In this document: positions 1 through 7,578 of the stretch, piece after piece
Layout: every line of letters begins with the position of its first letter
Numbering within the stretch: position 1 is the stretch's first letter
NCBI GenBank assembly: GCA_902764875.1
Contig: CACWXP010000008.1
Location: 1 to 64,000 of the forward strand
Length of the DNA stretch: 64,000 bases
Reading direction: 5' to 3'
Origin: an uncultured Eubacteriales bacterium
GTDB taxonomy: Bacteria > Bacillota > Clostridia > Christensenellales > Aristaeellaceae
Position numbers and translations under genes: made by a program
The notes under the pieces: generated by a model
Seen by the model: the letters and a program-made list of their open reading frames with translations, nothing else
Told to the model about the DNA's origin: nothing
The model's database searches: none

Positions 1-556
1 TGGAAATATCTGTCCAGTTCGTTCCGTCCAGGCTGTACTTCATCCCAGCAGTTACGCCAGAGAGCGTTCCGGCATCTGCTCCAGTCGCTGTAAAAGTTGT
101 AGTGGGCGTAGTTTCCTTGGTCTTTGCATCCGCAGTCTCAATCGTAAAGACTATCTTTAACACTCCTCCCATATCATAAATGCCACCACCATACAATACG
201 CTGGATGATGCATCACCTGTCCAAGTCTTTTTGCTTAAATCGCCCGACCAGCCTGTGCCGGAGATGCTAACATAGTCGGCAGTTACTTCGATCTTGGTGA
301 ATTTCCCTGATGCAATCGTAAATGTTCCGCCTCTATCGAAATATTTACGCTCGAAATCTGCTAGTCCGGGAGCAAAAGTAATATCGTCTTTGGTGAAAGA
401 TTCAGCCCTCGGATCTTCGGGATTTATATCACTCGCATTCCATGTTACAGTAGTTGACGCCGCATACGCCGTCAAACTCATCCCAGGCATCAGCCCGACG
501 ACCATCGCCAGCGTGAGCAAAAAACTCAGCAGCTTCCTTCCTGTTTTCTGTTTCAT
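1..556 (-). CDS. Exported surface protein, 3' end outside window
   Basis: The reading frame starts with ATG at 556 behind AGGAGG and runs off the left edge, giving 185 visible codons. The N-terminus is a classic long Sec signal peptide (MKQKTGRKLLSFLLTLAMVV, ending in a LTAYAA-type cleavage region). The exported part is rich in Thr, Ser, Asp and Gly and contains the segment ATGADAGTLSGVTAGMKYS, of a kind common in clostridial cell-surface and carbohydrate-binding proteins. That similarity is from memory of such proteins; no enzyme domain is visible before the edge. A pentanucleotide tandem repeat lies 161 bases upstream of the start codon, which could affect its expression. The gene sits inside the element bounded by tRNA-Trp and is probably accessory. 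Confidence 0.75.
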   Translation of the reverse strand, partial: MKQKTGRKLLSFLLTLAMVVGLMPGMSLTAYAASTTVTWNASDINPEDPRAESFTKDDITFAPGLADFERKYFDRGGTFTIASGKFTKIEVTADYVSISGTGWSGDLSKKTWTGDASSSVLYGGGIYDMGGVLKIVFTIETADAKTKETTPTTTFTATGADAGTLSGVTAGMKYSLDGTNWTDIS

Positions 557-596
557 TCAAATTGCCTCCTTGTGATTTATTTTTATATGATAATAA

Positions 597-866
<270 letters not shown>

Positions 867-950
867 TAACCCCTGCACGTGAGCATAAAGATACGCTTAT
901 ATTATAGCAAAACCCGGGACTGATTTCAGCGGATTTTTCAGAAATTTACC

Positions 951-1000
951 TGAATTTTCCTGAATTTTTCTGAATTTTCCTGAATTTTCCTGAATTTTCA
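951..1000. repeat. Decamer tandem repeat TGAATTTTCC x5
   Basis: Five adjacent 10-bp units (TGAATTTTCC with one-base variants), plus degenerate flanking copies at about 941 and 1001. It lies in the 813-1168 stretch between the pentanucleotide tract and the next gene; I see no supported gene there. The minus-strand ORF across it, reading an ENSGKF-type repeat, is most simply a by-product of the repeat. Confidence 0.85.
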
Positions 1001-1168
1001 TGAACGAGAAACAGGCGAAAACCACCGCCTCGCCTGACGGTAGTTTAGCACAGGCGTAGATATAGCAGATTTGGCGCGTGTGGTCATGAAGCCAGGGCAG
1101 GCACAAACGCAAAAAAGCGGGCAGCCACACCACCATTTCCACAGTGATATGCTGCCCTGTGTTCCCGC

Positions 1169-1657
1169 TCACACTTCGACCTCCACGGTCACGCCCGCCC
1201 TGAATGCCACCTCGTAGCCGTCATCCTTCACGACCACCCTGTCCAGATAGCGGATGACCAGGTCGTTATCGAAGGCTTCCATCCGCCCGTTTTCGTCCAG
1301 CACCCCCTCCGGCACCGTGTACTTCGTGCGGTTGAAGAAGTCATCATAGTCACGGCAGGCTCCGGTCTGTTCCACTTCCGGCTGGGCTTCTCTTGCCATC
1401 CACTCCGGCAGGCTGTTCTTGACCATCTCGTCTACCAGCTCCAGCAAGAGCCTGATCTGTACTTCACGATTCGCCTGCTCCGCCCGCTCGGCGTAAAGGC
1501 CATCCTTCCGGCGTCTTATTTCCACGATCTGGCTTCGCAGAAATCGGTGCCTTCCACAAGCACATGTATCGAACATGTGGGAACCTTCTCCGTTCCAACA
1601 TCGCATTGTGACTGAATGATAAAAACAGGACCGGTTTCCCAGCCCCGTCCGATTCAT
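1169..1657 (-). CDS. Serine-recombinase C-terminal-like protein or remnant
   Basis: 162 residues. The C-terminal third (after GACRDYDDFFNRTKY, with DNDLVIRYLDRVVVKDDGYE and then a hydrophobic valine-rich end) resembles the last segment of large serine recombinases of clostridial mobile elements. The N-terminal catalytic resolvase domain is absent, so this is either a decayed recombinase or a small derivative. The N-terminal 40 residues look unlike any family I know. Its ATG overlaps the stop of the upstream gene by four bases (ATGA at 1654-1657), which argues that translation is coupled and that the frame is, or recently was, used. The family call is from memory and moderate. Confidence 0.5.
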   Translation of the reverse strand: MNRTGLGNRSCFYHSVTMRCWNGEGSHMFDTCACGRHRFLRSQIVEIRRRKDGLYAERAEQANREVQIRLLLELVDEMVKNSLPEWMAREAQPEVEQTGACRDYDDFFNRTKYTVPEGVLDENGRMEAFDNDLVIRYLDRVVVKDDGYEVAFRAGVTVEVEV

Positions 1658-1947
1658 TTCCGTTCCCGCTTTTTCTTCATTTCTTCTGCCCCAGCCTTTA
1701 TCTTAGCCCAGGTCTCCGGTTCTTCCCGTTGAATCTGCCTGATCTTGTCAAGGATCGCTTGTCCCAGCTTCCTGCCATTGTATTCTTCCCTGGCAACCTC
1801 TTCATCGTAATTCACTTCCTCCCAGTGGTCGATCGGTTCTGAAAGCTGATTTCCTTGAAAATCCAGTGAAACTTCCCGCAAACAGCGGTAATACTTGCCG
1901 TTTTCTCCCTGATAGAAGAAGTGCCCCGGTACCCTTGTGAGCTTCAT
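1654..1947 (-). CDS. Hypothetical protein, 97 aa
   Basis: Starts with ATG at 1947 behind GGAGGACACACC. It is a soluble, charged protein: the N-terminal half has aromatic residues (MKLTRVPGHFFYQGENGKYY) and the C-terminal 40 residues are a Lys/Glu-rich predicted helix ending KKKRERK. No family recognised. It is linked by 4-bp ATGA overlaps to a small ORF upstream (1944-1947) and to the recombinase-like ORF downstream (1654-1657), so the three were probably translated as one cassette of the mobile element. Confidence 0.55.
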   Translation of the reverse strand: MKLTRVPGHFFYQGENGKYYRCLREVSLDFQGNQLSEPIDHWEEVNYDEEVAREEYNGRKLGQAILDKIRQIQREEPETWAKIKAGAEEMKKKRERK

Positions 1948-2066
1948 GGTGTGTCCTCCTTTTCGTCCAGCTTATCCGCCGGTTCTTCGCCTGTCATTAT
2001 AAACCGGCAGTAGGCAGACCGGTTTTCTTCGATCCAGATCACGGTCTTATAGTATCCCAGCTCCAT
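1944..2066 (-). CDS. Small ORF coupled to the next gene
   Basis: A 40-residue frame starting at ATG 2066 (MELGYYKTVIWIEENRSAY and onward); a TTG at 2105 would make it 53 residues. It ends in CCATGA, sharing the ATG of the downstream gene. The amino-acid composition looks coding, and the overlap fits the other two joints of this cassette. No clear ribosome site is visible and no family is recognised; it may be the tail of a longer decayed gene. Confidence 0.35.
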   Translation of the reverse strand: MELGYYKTVIWIEENRSAYCRFIMTGEEPADKLDEKEDTP

Positions 2067-2105
2067 CGCTATCCGCTGAACAACCGGAATTCGTGATTTC
2101 GTCAA

Positions 2106-2357
2106 CCGCCTGCGGCGCCTGAAAACTCTCCCATTTGTGGCGGTTTACATTCCCGCCTGCGGCGGTCTGGTTATCCCCTGACGAGCGGTCTACATCCTAA
2201 TGACAATCGGTGTAAACAGAGTATGAGTAACCATTGCCGTCCATCTTGTCCTGGAGGTTGACAGCACGCTGCATCCATACCGCCCTTTTTCGCGCCAAAC
2301 GGCCAAAAAGAAAAGAGCGCTGAAGCGAATAGACGCCCCGCGCAGTGTATTCCTCTC
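2106..2357. other. Intergenic stretch without supported gene
   Basis: About 250 bases with scattered GCGGTTTACAT / GCGGTCTACAT-like direct repeats at about 2138-2200. Frames here have no ribosome site and no family resemblance. It separates the recombinase-like cassette from the nuclease remnant. Confidence 0.4.
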
Positions 2358-2510
2358 CTATTCTTCCGCACCGGCAGGAAGATTGACAAATTCCTGCAAT
2401 TTCTTACGCAGCACATCTTTATCAGGTAAATGAAGCTGGTATTCTGCTACCATCATGGGTGAAAGCGTTCGGCTCATCCGGCCGCAGAAAATTATAGGTA
2501 AAGATGCTAA
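2358..2510 (-). pseudogene. C-terminal remnant of a DUF1016 (YhcG)-like nuclease
   Basis: An open frame of 51 codons with no credible start begins directly after an in-frame stop. It reads MSRTLSPMMVAEYQLHLPDK followed by VLRKKLQEF. The LSP-MVAEY-L-DK-L--KL-E pattern matches, from memory, the extreme C-terminus of DUF1016/YhcG proteins (PD-(D/E)XK superfamily nucleases often found near restriction-modification genes). The catalytic part is missing. The fragment abuts the stop codon of the methylase-HNH gene, so a deletion that fused the two loci is likely. Confidence 0.45.
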
Positions 2511-3632
2511 TTATTTATTTCCTTTTGCCCGATTATGTGTTTTACAAAGCATCTGGCAGTTAGACATCTCCGTAGCTCCGCCATGTGACCAGGCTGTCAC
2601 ATGATCGGCGTCCATTTCGCTGAGTTTGTAAATCCTCTGCTTGTTCGCATCATGACCGATCGCACACAGGGGACAGTTTGATTCATCCATAAAAGTAATA
2701 GGTACACCCATCAATCCATCATAATCACATGGAATGCATTCAGTAAAAGGAACTTCTATGGCATCGTAATTATCATAATGTGGATACTCAATAATACCAA
2801 AATCTTTTTCCAGTTTTTTTCTTAAACTCTTGTTGAATTTTAGATTATGGGCCATTGTGTCAAGCTGCAACGGCTCATGCCGTCCACCATGATCTATATT
2901 TGTAAACCAGCGAACACCTTTCACACGAATAAACTTTCTTCCATCTTCATCAATACCACAGCCAGCAGCCATCAATGGATAGTCATCAGGCACATTAAAC
3001 TTCCGATCGCCAGAATGAATGGAATACCCTAACCATACGAGGTTATCCATCATTAACGTAAAAACTTCTTTATATGTGATAGCGTTTTGGTTTCCAATTA
3101 TGGCGAACTGTTTCTTGCCCTCCATGATCCAATTCAAAAAAGGTCGGAACAGGGAAAAGGGCGGATTAGTCACAATAATATCTGCTTCATCCCTTAATTT
3201 GCATACTTCGGCAGACCGGAAATCCCCGTCTCCGTTCAGATATCCGTCAAACTCAATATCGTCTGTATCAATGTTGCCGGAACCGTCCTTGTCCCGGATG
3301 ATAGTAAACACCTTCCCATGGGTATCATGCTTCTCCATATCAAACAGCGGCGATGATTCTTCGAACATCGTCAGTTGCTGACTGCCTGAACTCTTTGCAT
3401 ACGAAGTAGAAATCAACTTCTTAAGTCCAAATCGTTCAAAGTTCGACGCAAAATACCTTGTGAAGTTGCTCCATTCCGGATCATCACACGGTAATAAGAT
3501 CGTCTTATCGCGGAACACATCCGGATTGTACTCCACATATGCGTTCATTTCCGCTTCTATATCGCTATACTGCGTATAAAACTCATCATTCTTTGCATTT
3601 TTAGCAGCGCCGAGGCTTGTGTTATCCGCCAT
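2511..3632 (-). CDS. EcoRI-type adenine DNA methyltransferase fused to HNH nuclease
   Basis: 373 residues from the ATG at 3632, whose A is shared with the TAA of the upstream RHH gene; an in-frame upstream start at 3671 would lie inside that gene and is unlikely. Residues about 10-320 resemble the EcoRI-family adenine-specific methylase (KNDEFYTQYSDIEAEM near the N-terminus; NPPF catalytic motif IV at 156-159, typical of N6-adenine methylases). Residues about 330-373 form an HNH module: a CPLC knuckle, DADHVTAWSHGG, then CQMLCKTHNRAKGNK. One polypeptide therefore carries DNA methylation and a potential nuclease. Whether HNH cuts the same site, acts on modified DNA, or only binds DNA cannot be told. 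No separate restriction gene is seen; a DUF1016-like remnant follows. Confidence 0.85.
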   Translation of the reverse strand: MADNTSLGAAKNAKNDEFYTQYSDIEAEMNAYVEYNPDVFRDKTILLPCDDPEWSNFTRYFASNFERFGLKKLISTSYAKSSGSQQLTMFEESSPLFDMEKHDTHGKVFTIIRDKDGSGNIDTDDIEFDGYLNGDGDFRSAEVCKLRDEADIIVTNPPFSLFRPFLNWIMEGKKQFAIIGNQNAITYKEVFTLMMDNLVWLGYSIHSGDRKFNVPDDYPLMAAGCGIDEDGRKFIRVKGVRWFTNIDHGGRHEPLQLDTMAHNLKFNKSLRKKLEKDFGIIEYPHYDNYDAIEVPFTECIPCDYDGLMGVPITFMDESNCPLCAIGHDANKQRIYKLSEMDADHVTAWSHGGATEMSNCQMLCKTHNRAKGNK

Positions 3633-3784
3633 TATTCTCGACCCTCCTTCTTCAACTTGTCCGCCAGCCATTGGCGGATTAATGACGAGACGGTCGTATC
3701 CTGATCCAAAGCCATCTGCTTTAATGCTTTTCGTTCTTCCTTCGTCATCGTAACGGTCAGATTGATCATGTTCCGTTCAGCCAT
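3632..3784 (-). CDS. Ribbon-helix-helix (CopG/Arc-like) small protein
   Basis: 50 residues: MAERNMINLTVTMTKEERKA, then LKQMALDQDTTVSSLIRQWL and a basic tail. The strand (NLTVTMT) followed by two helices (KEERKALKQMALDQ; TVSSLIRQWLADKL) is the ribbon-helix-helix fold used by CopG/Arc repressors and antitoxins. Start at ATG 3784 behind AAGGAG. Its stop overlaps the methylase start (TAATG), so the two are translationally coupled. It may be the controller of the methylase-HNH gene, comparable in role to C proteins of restriction-modification systems; this is inference. Confidence 0.75.
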   Translation of the reverse strand: MAERNMINLTVTMTKEERKALKQMALDQDTTVSSLIRQWLADKLKKEGRE

Positions 3785-3798
3785 CGTATGTACTCCTT

Positions 3799-3848
3799 AC
3801 ACTCAGTGTATCTGTGTAATAGTGTACCACAAAACGCGAAAAATTCAA
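3799..3848 (-). promoter_or_regulatory. Promoter and candidate operator of the RHH-methylase operon
   Basis: On the minus strand TTGAAT (3843-3848) and TACACT (3821-3826) are 16 bases apart. Downstream, between start site and ribosome site, lies the palindrome ACACTCAGTGT (3799-3809), with further TACACT-like copies, a plausible autoregulatory site for the RHH protein. Confidence 0.4.
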
Positions 3849-3977
3849 ACACATATATCTTTATACTGTCACCATATCTTGCTCCATTATAAAGAGCGCC
3901 CGGCCACAGTTAAAGCCTACGGCTGACCACACTGCATTCGAGAAAATACCGCACTCTAATTCTATTCCTGATCTCCA

Positions 3978-5171
3978 TCAGAATCTCTTCTCCTTAATCG
4001 CCCGGAACATGACACCATCCTCCGCATACTCCATGAATTTTTCACGGCAATACTTTTCAAAGGCGGATTCTTCCAGACCGGAAAGCCTTTCCAGTTCTTC
4101 CAGGATTGCGCTGAAACGTTCGTTCTCCCTTCTCATGGCTTCCAGATCGAAGTCCTTTTTCATCGACGTCAGAACATAATTCGCATTGTAAGAGACGGAA
4201 TAGAAAGTCATGACGGACAGGCAGAGTGTTTCATGCTGGACATCCCGGATTAGCGGGCTTTTTTCCGCCCCGTTTCTTTCCATCAACTGCAGCCGCCGGA
4301 CAATATCCTCCAGAAAATCAAGCGCTTCCTGCAGGTTCTCCCGGCTCACCGCTCCGTGGACACGACTGTACAGCTGCGACACAAGCATATAATAGTCGCT
4401 GAAGTTCCGGCCGTAAACCATTTCCACCACACCATGGGCCCGGTTCAAGGCCTTCCATTCTTCTTCCGTCAGATCCGTGGCGTTTTCTTTATAAAGATCA
4501 TGAATCGTTGCAATGATTGTGTCTGTGCACTTGAAGATCAGATCCTTCCGGGCTTCGATCTGTTCCGCACCCTCCAGGGTATCCGGCAGGATCATTTCAC
4601 GGCAGTGATTCATCTCCGGTGCGCTTTCCATCAATTCTTTTGTGCGTTCCTTATTATTCAGTTTCGCGTGATAATCAGCCAGAATGGAAGTGTAGGTTTC
4701 GGTCGTATGTGGATCACAATCGTTATCAAGGATATCCTCGATCAGGGAAATCTGTTCGCGGATCACCGCCGGATCTTCATTTGGCCCTTCTATGATGCTC
4801 TTCGCCGAAAGAATACCTACCAGGATTTTTTTCAGACTGTTATCCTGCGGAAAGCGGCGGATACCGTCCCGAAGTATTTCTATCCTCTCGTCGTTAGCGG
4901 AAGCGCTGTTTTCCAGAATGCCCACATCCAGCATTTTGTGGATCACGCCCGTAATCTGTTTTTCTGTTTCCTTCACGTTCACTTCCAGCAGCGTATCCGT
5001 CGACACACGGAACACATTCGCGAGAGGCACAAGCTGGCTGATATCCGGCATGGCGGAATTATTCTCCCAGCGGGAGATCGCCTGGGGCGTCACATTCAGC
5101 AGATTGGCAAGCTGGTCCTGGGTAAAGCCTTTTTCTTTCCGAAGCCGTTTTATCGTTTCACCGAAAGACAT
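3978..5171 (-). CDS. XRE-family regulator with long helical C-terminal domain
   Basis: 397 residues. Residues 1-60 are a clear XRE helix-turn-helix (KRLRKEKGFTQDQLANLLNV, then TPQAISRWENNSAMPDISQL). The remaining about 330 residues are all-helical and TPR-like, the architecture of large Firmicutes XRE regulators that sense a ligand or peptide through the repeat domain. Start ATG 5171 has GGAGG upstream. The upstream region carries a CTCAGTATACCGG element also found twice in front of the ImmA/IrrE gene, suggesting common control. Target genes unknown. Confidence 0.85.
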   Translation of the reverse strand: MSFGETIKRLRKEKGFTQDQLANLLNVTPQAISRWENNSAMPDISQLVPLANVFRVSTDTLLEVNVKETEKQITGVIHKMLDVGILENSASANDERIEILRDGIRRFPQDNSLKKILVGILSAKSIIEGPNEDPAVIREQISLIEDILDNDCDPHTTETYTSILADYHAKLNNKERTKELMESAPEMNHCREMILPDTLEGAEQIEARKDLIFKCTDTIIATIHDLYKENATDLTEEEWKALNRAHGVVEMVYGRNFSDYYMLVSQLYSRVHGAVSRENLQEALDFLEDIVRRLQLMERNGAEKSPLIRDVQHETLCLSVMTFYSVSYNANYVLTSMKKDFDLEAMRRENERFSAILEELERLSGLEESAFEKYCREKFMEYAEDGVMFRAIKEKRF

Positions 5172-5224
5172 AATCGAAATCCTCCATCTTTTTTCGGATG
5201 CAGCGCGCTCTGTTTCCGTTCATG

Positions 5225-5237
5225 CTCAGTATACCGG
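5225..5237 (-). promoter_or_regulatory. CTCAGTATACCGG element upstream of XRE gene
   Basis: Read on the minus strand it is CCGGTATACTGAG, containing a TATACT -10-like hexamer. The same sequence recurs at 5941 and 5981 upstream of the divergently placed ImmA/IrrE gene. No convincing -35 is seen, so a shared activator or repressor site over the -10 is possible. Confidence 0.4.
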
Positions 5238-5313
5238 TTCCTCTGCCGTTTGTCCTGGCCTTTGATCGGAAGCCGGACTCAACCGGGAGTTGAGTTGGGC
5301 ATGACCCCCTTCG

Positions 5314-5847
5314 TTATCCGTTCCACCCTGAAGATTTCAGGAACGTGGAATCCAGATCTCCCGGCATGCGCATGCTGTGGCCCCGATTCACCATGCTGAA
5401 GAGCTTAAACTGGAAGAACGGCGCGGGAATCAGCAGGTTCTTCGCCACATCCAGGAAATTTCCGTCGCTGGTTTGTATCTGGTCCAGCACGGCTTCGTCG
5501 TCGATCAGAAAATCCGCCGCGAAGAAATTCGCCTGCCGCTCCAGGCGGCTCGTCACGTTGTAAACCCCGAAATCCCGCATGGCCCCGGCCTTCAGCTGGT
5601 CCATATGCAGGATCAGGTGCGCCGCCTCATGGGCGGCCACCACCCGCTGTTCCTCCTCCGGCTGTTTTCCGTTGATCACCACATAGCGGATCCGGTTCAT
5701 CAAGGCGCAGAATCCCCGGAGGCCGTCGCGGGGATACATCTCGCTGAACTTCAGGATCACGCCCATACCGTCCAGCAGTTCGAACGGATCCGAAGTATGA
5801 AAGCGCTTCCGGTACCGCACGGCCTCATTGAAAATCACATCGGTCAT
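5314..5847 (-). CDS. ImmA/IrrE family metallo-endopeptidase
   Basis: 177 residues from ATG 5847 (GGAGG seven bases upstream); an in-frame upstream extension to 5919 lacks a ribosome site. The zinc-binding HEAAH motif is at residues 73-77 and a downstream acidic helix (RQANFFAADFLI) supplies the third ligand, as in the ImmA protease family. ImmA-type enzymes cleave XRE repressors of integrative elements and prophages to trigger excision or stress genes. Here truncated and intact XRE regulators lie on both sides, so it probably de-represses this element. The C-terminus (MRMPGDLDSTFLKSSGWNG) is short and unremarkable. Confidence 0.9.
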   Translation of the reverse strand: MTDVIFNEAVRYRKRFHTSDPFELLDGMGVILKFSEMYPRDGLRGFCALMNRIRYVVINGKQPEEEQRVVAAHEAAHLILHMDQLKAGAMRDFGVYNVTSRLERQANFFAADFLIDDEAVLDQIQTSDGNFLDVAKNLLIPAPFFQFKLFSMVNRGHSMRMPGDLDSTFLKSSGWNG

Positions 5848-5940
5848 AAGAAAGCCTCCTTCCCGGGTGAAAAATTCCCCTGTTCCCTTCCCCGGCATCT
5901 TCAGTCTACCAAAAAGCATGGCAGTTTTTTTTTCACATAC

Positions 5941-6020
5941 TCAGTATACCGGATCGGATGTCAGTTTTTTCTGACACACCCAGTATACCGGATCAGATGA
6001 TGCATTTTTGCGTCATCTTT
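5941..6020 (-). promoter_or_regulatory. Two tandem operator-like units upstream of ImmA/IrrE
   Basis: CAGTATACCGGATC followed by GGATG or AGATG occurs at about 5942 and 5982, 40 bases apart. Each copy is followed by a short stem with a T-rich loop (GTCAG-T6-CTGAC at about 5959-5976; GATGATGC-ATTTTT-GCGTCATC at about 5996-6019). The minus strand holds TATACT hexamers in both units. Likely regulator binding sites controlling the peptidase gene. Confidence 0.4.
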
Positions 6021-6047
6021 ATGCCGGAGGCAGGAAAGCAGGGAAAA

Positions 6048-6415
6048 TCATTCCCCGTCGTTTTCCCGGCGGTACCGGATGGGAGTGAACTTCTTCGCCC
6101 TCTGCTTGGAATCGAGGAAGAGCTGCTGCATCTCGGTCAGGAAGGCAATCTGATCCTCCTCGGACAGCTCGCCGCCGGCAAAGAGCTGACGGGCTTCCTC
6201 CAGGATGGCGGTAGCCTGCCGCTGGCCGCGGGAACCGAACTGCTGTCCCACGTCCTCAAGGAACTCCTCATCCTCCGTGCGCAGATAATTGACGTCCACA
6301 CCCAGGGCGGCGGCCAGGGCTTCATAGACCTCCTTATGCCGGGGATAGGACGTTCCGGCCTCATAAGAGGCCACGCTCCGGGCGCTGACGCCGATCTTCG
6401 CCGGCAGCAGCGGGC
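6048..6415 (-). pseudogene. XRE regulator lacking its N-terminal helices
   Basis: The C-terminal 115-120 codons are typical of element-borne XRE regulators: AKIGVSARSVASYEAGTSYP (recognition helix onward), then EVYEALAAALGVDVNYLRTE and a helical tail ending in RYRRENDGE. The first one or two HTH helices expected before AKIGVS are not present in any frame. Upstream codons are instead antisense to the plus-strand sigma-like gene. I infer a deletion or rearrangement joint near 6395-6420 that removed the start of this gene. Without the N-terminal helices DNA binding is doubtful. Confidence 0.6.
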
Positions 6416-6452
6416 GGACATCGCCGCGGAGCTGGAAGCGATAGGATGCGAA

Positions 6453-6833
6453 GTGACGCGGGACGCGATCGACTGCCGGCTGGACGGGATCTGGGGCAAC
6501 CGGTACAACATTCACATTGACGCGATCAATTGTGACACGGAAGAAGAGAGCGCCCTGGGGAAATTGCTTTGCTTCGCGGACGATGATGCCGAAAAGGCTT
6601 TCCGCCGGGCGGAATTCGACGAGATCGAGCTGCTGGAGAAGATCGTGGCGGGCTTTACGCCCCGGCAGAAGGAAGTTTTTGACCTGATGCTGGACGAAAT
6701 GCGCGGGACGGAGAACTGCGTCGGGCGCTGCATGGAACTGAGCACGAAGTACGGGATTTCGCCGGCGGCGATTACGAAGAGCAAGAAGGCGATCCGGGAG
6801 AAGATCCGGAAGGCTTTTGAAGGGATGATGTGA
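6453..6833 (+). CDS. Sigma-70 region 4-like protein, 5' end uncertain
   Basis: The frame is open far to the left but coding character begins near 6400; a GTG at 6453 with weak AGGA upstream is the first possible start (126 residues). The C-terminal 75 residues (FTPRQKEVFDLMLDEM, then CMELSTKYGISPAAITKSKK) form a helix-turn-helix like sigma factor region 4 or the ArpU/phage late-regulator class. No region 2 is present. It is probably a phage-type transcription activator of the element. The 5' end abuts the joint that truncated the opposing XRE gene, so it may itself be 5'-truncated. Confidence 0.5.
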   Translation: MTRDAIDCRLDGIWGNRYNIHIDAINCDTEEESALGKLLCFADDDAEKAFRRAEFDEIELLEKIVAGFTPRQKEVFDLMLDEMRGTENCVGRCMELSTKYGISPAAITKSKKAIREKIRKAFEGMM

Positions 6834-6861
6834 TTTATCGACGGAAATCCGTTTGTTCCCC

Positions 6862-6943
6862 TTGATTGACAAGGCTTCCTGTGATATATTCTGTGTGTGG
6901 ATTTTATTACATTTATATTCCTTCTACGGAATATCACAGGAGG
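6862..6943 (+). promoter_or_regulatory. Promoter and operator/hairpin before the HTH gene at 6951
   Basis: TTGATT (6862-6867) and TATATT (6885-6890) are 17 bases apart. CCTGTGATAT (6878-6887, over the -10) is the exact reverse complement of ATATCACAGG (6931-6940), which runs into the AGGAGG ribosome site at 6938-6943. This could be a pair of operators or an mRNA hairpin that hides the ribosome site. Confidence 0.5.
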
Positions 6944-6950
6944 TACTGCA

Positions 6951-7523
6951 ATGGACATGGAAGAGCGGGCAAAGAGATTTGAACTGGCGCGGACCGGGCT
7001 GAATCAGCACGGAAAGCAAACGAAGAACCTTGTATACGAGCAGACGGGCGTACCCTCCAGCGCGCTTTGCGACTACGAGAATCCGAAGAGCAAGCGGCCG
7101 CTGAGCGTGGACTATGTGATCCGGCTGGCCGGGCATTACGGCGTAGCCATTGACTGGCTGCTGGGCGTTTCGGACAGCTGGAGCACAAAGACCGACATCC
7201 GGCAGGCATGCGACGTGACCGGGCTTTCCCCGGAGGCGGTGAGGGCGCTGCAGGAGCTGACGAAGGACGAAGGCAGGAAGGCTTTCATCAACGCTTTCCT
7301 GTCCTCCCCGGAGTTTGGCCGGATGGTTCACGCCATGCAGGGCATGAAGGTGGAGCATGTTTCGGACTCCGGCGCGGGCGTCGACTATTTCAGCCTGATG
7401 AGCCGGGCCAACGATGCGGAGGACGTTTCCTTCTGCGAAAGTGACTATGAAGATCTAAAGATTTGGAAAGCCAGCAGGGCGCTTGAGGCGGCACTGCGGA
7501 AATACGGGAAGATGGACGACTGA
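6951..7523 (+). CDS. XRE-family transcriptional regulator
   Basis: 190 residues from ATG 6951 behind CACAGGAGG. Residues about 5-75 form an HTH: KRFELARTGLNQHGKQTKNL, VYEQTGVPSSALCDYENP and then a segment ending IDWLLGVSD, the last motif being a hallmark of XRE proteins in clostridial elements. The C-terminal half is helical and acidic, without known domain. It is first in the plus-strand block leading to the excisionase-like gene and integrase and probably acts as the element's repressor. Its promoter carries an inverted repeat that may be its own operator. Confidence 0.8.
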   Translation: MDMEERAKRFELARTGLNQHGKQTKNLVYEQTGVPSSALCDYENPKSKRPLSVDYVIRLAGHYGVAIDWLLGVSDSWSTKTDIRQACDVTGLSPEAVRALQELTKDEGRKAFINAFLSSPEFGRMVHAMQGMKVEHVSDSGAGVDYFSLMSRANDAEDVSFCESDYEDLKIWKASRALEAALRKYGKMDD

Positions 7524-7578
7524 TGATCCTTTCCTCGCCTTCCGCAGGCCGGGCGCAGCTGCGGAAAGAGAGGAATAT

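Noticed and set aside
2171-2416. 81-codon minus-strand ORF
   Set aside because: It is an out-of-frame reading partly over the DUF1016-like tail; no ribosome site and unlikely composition.
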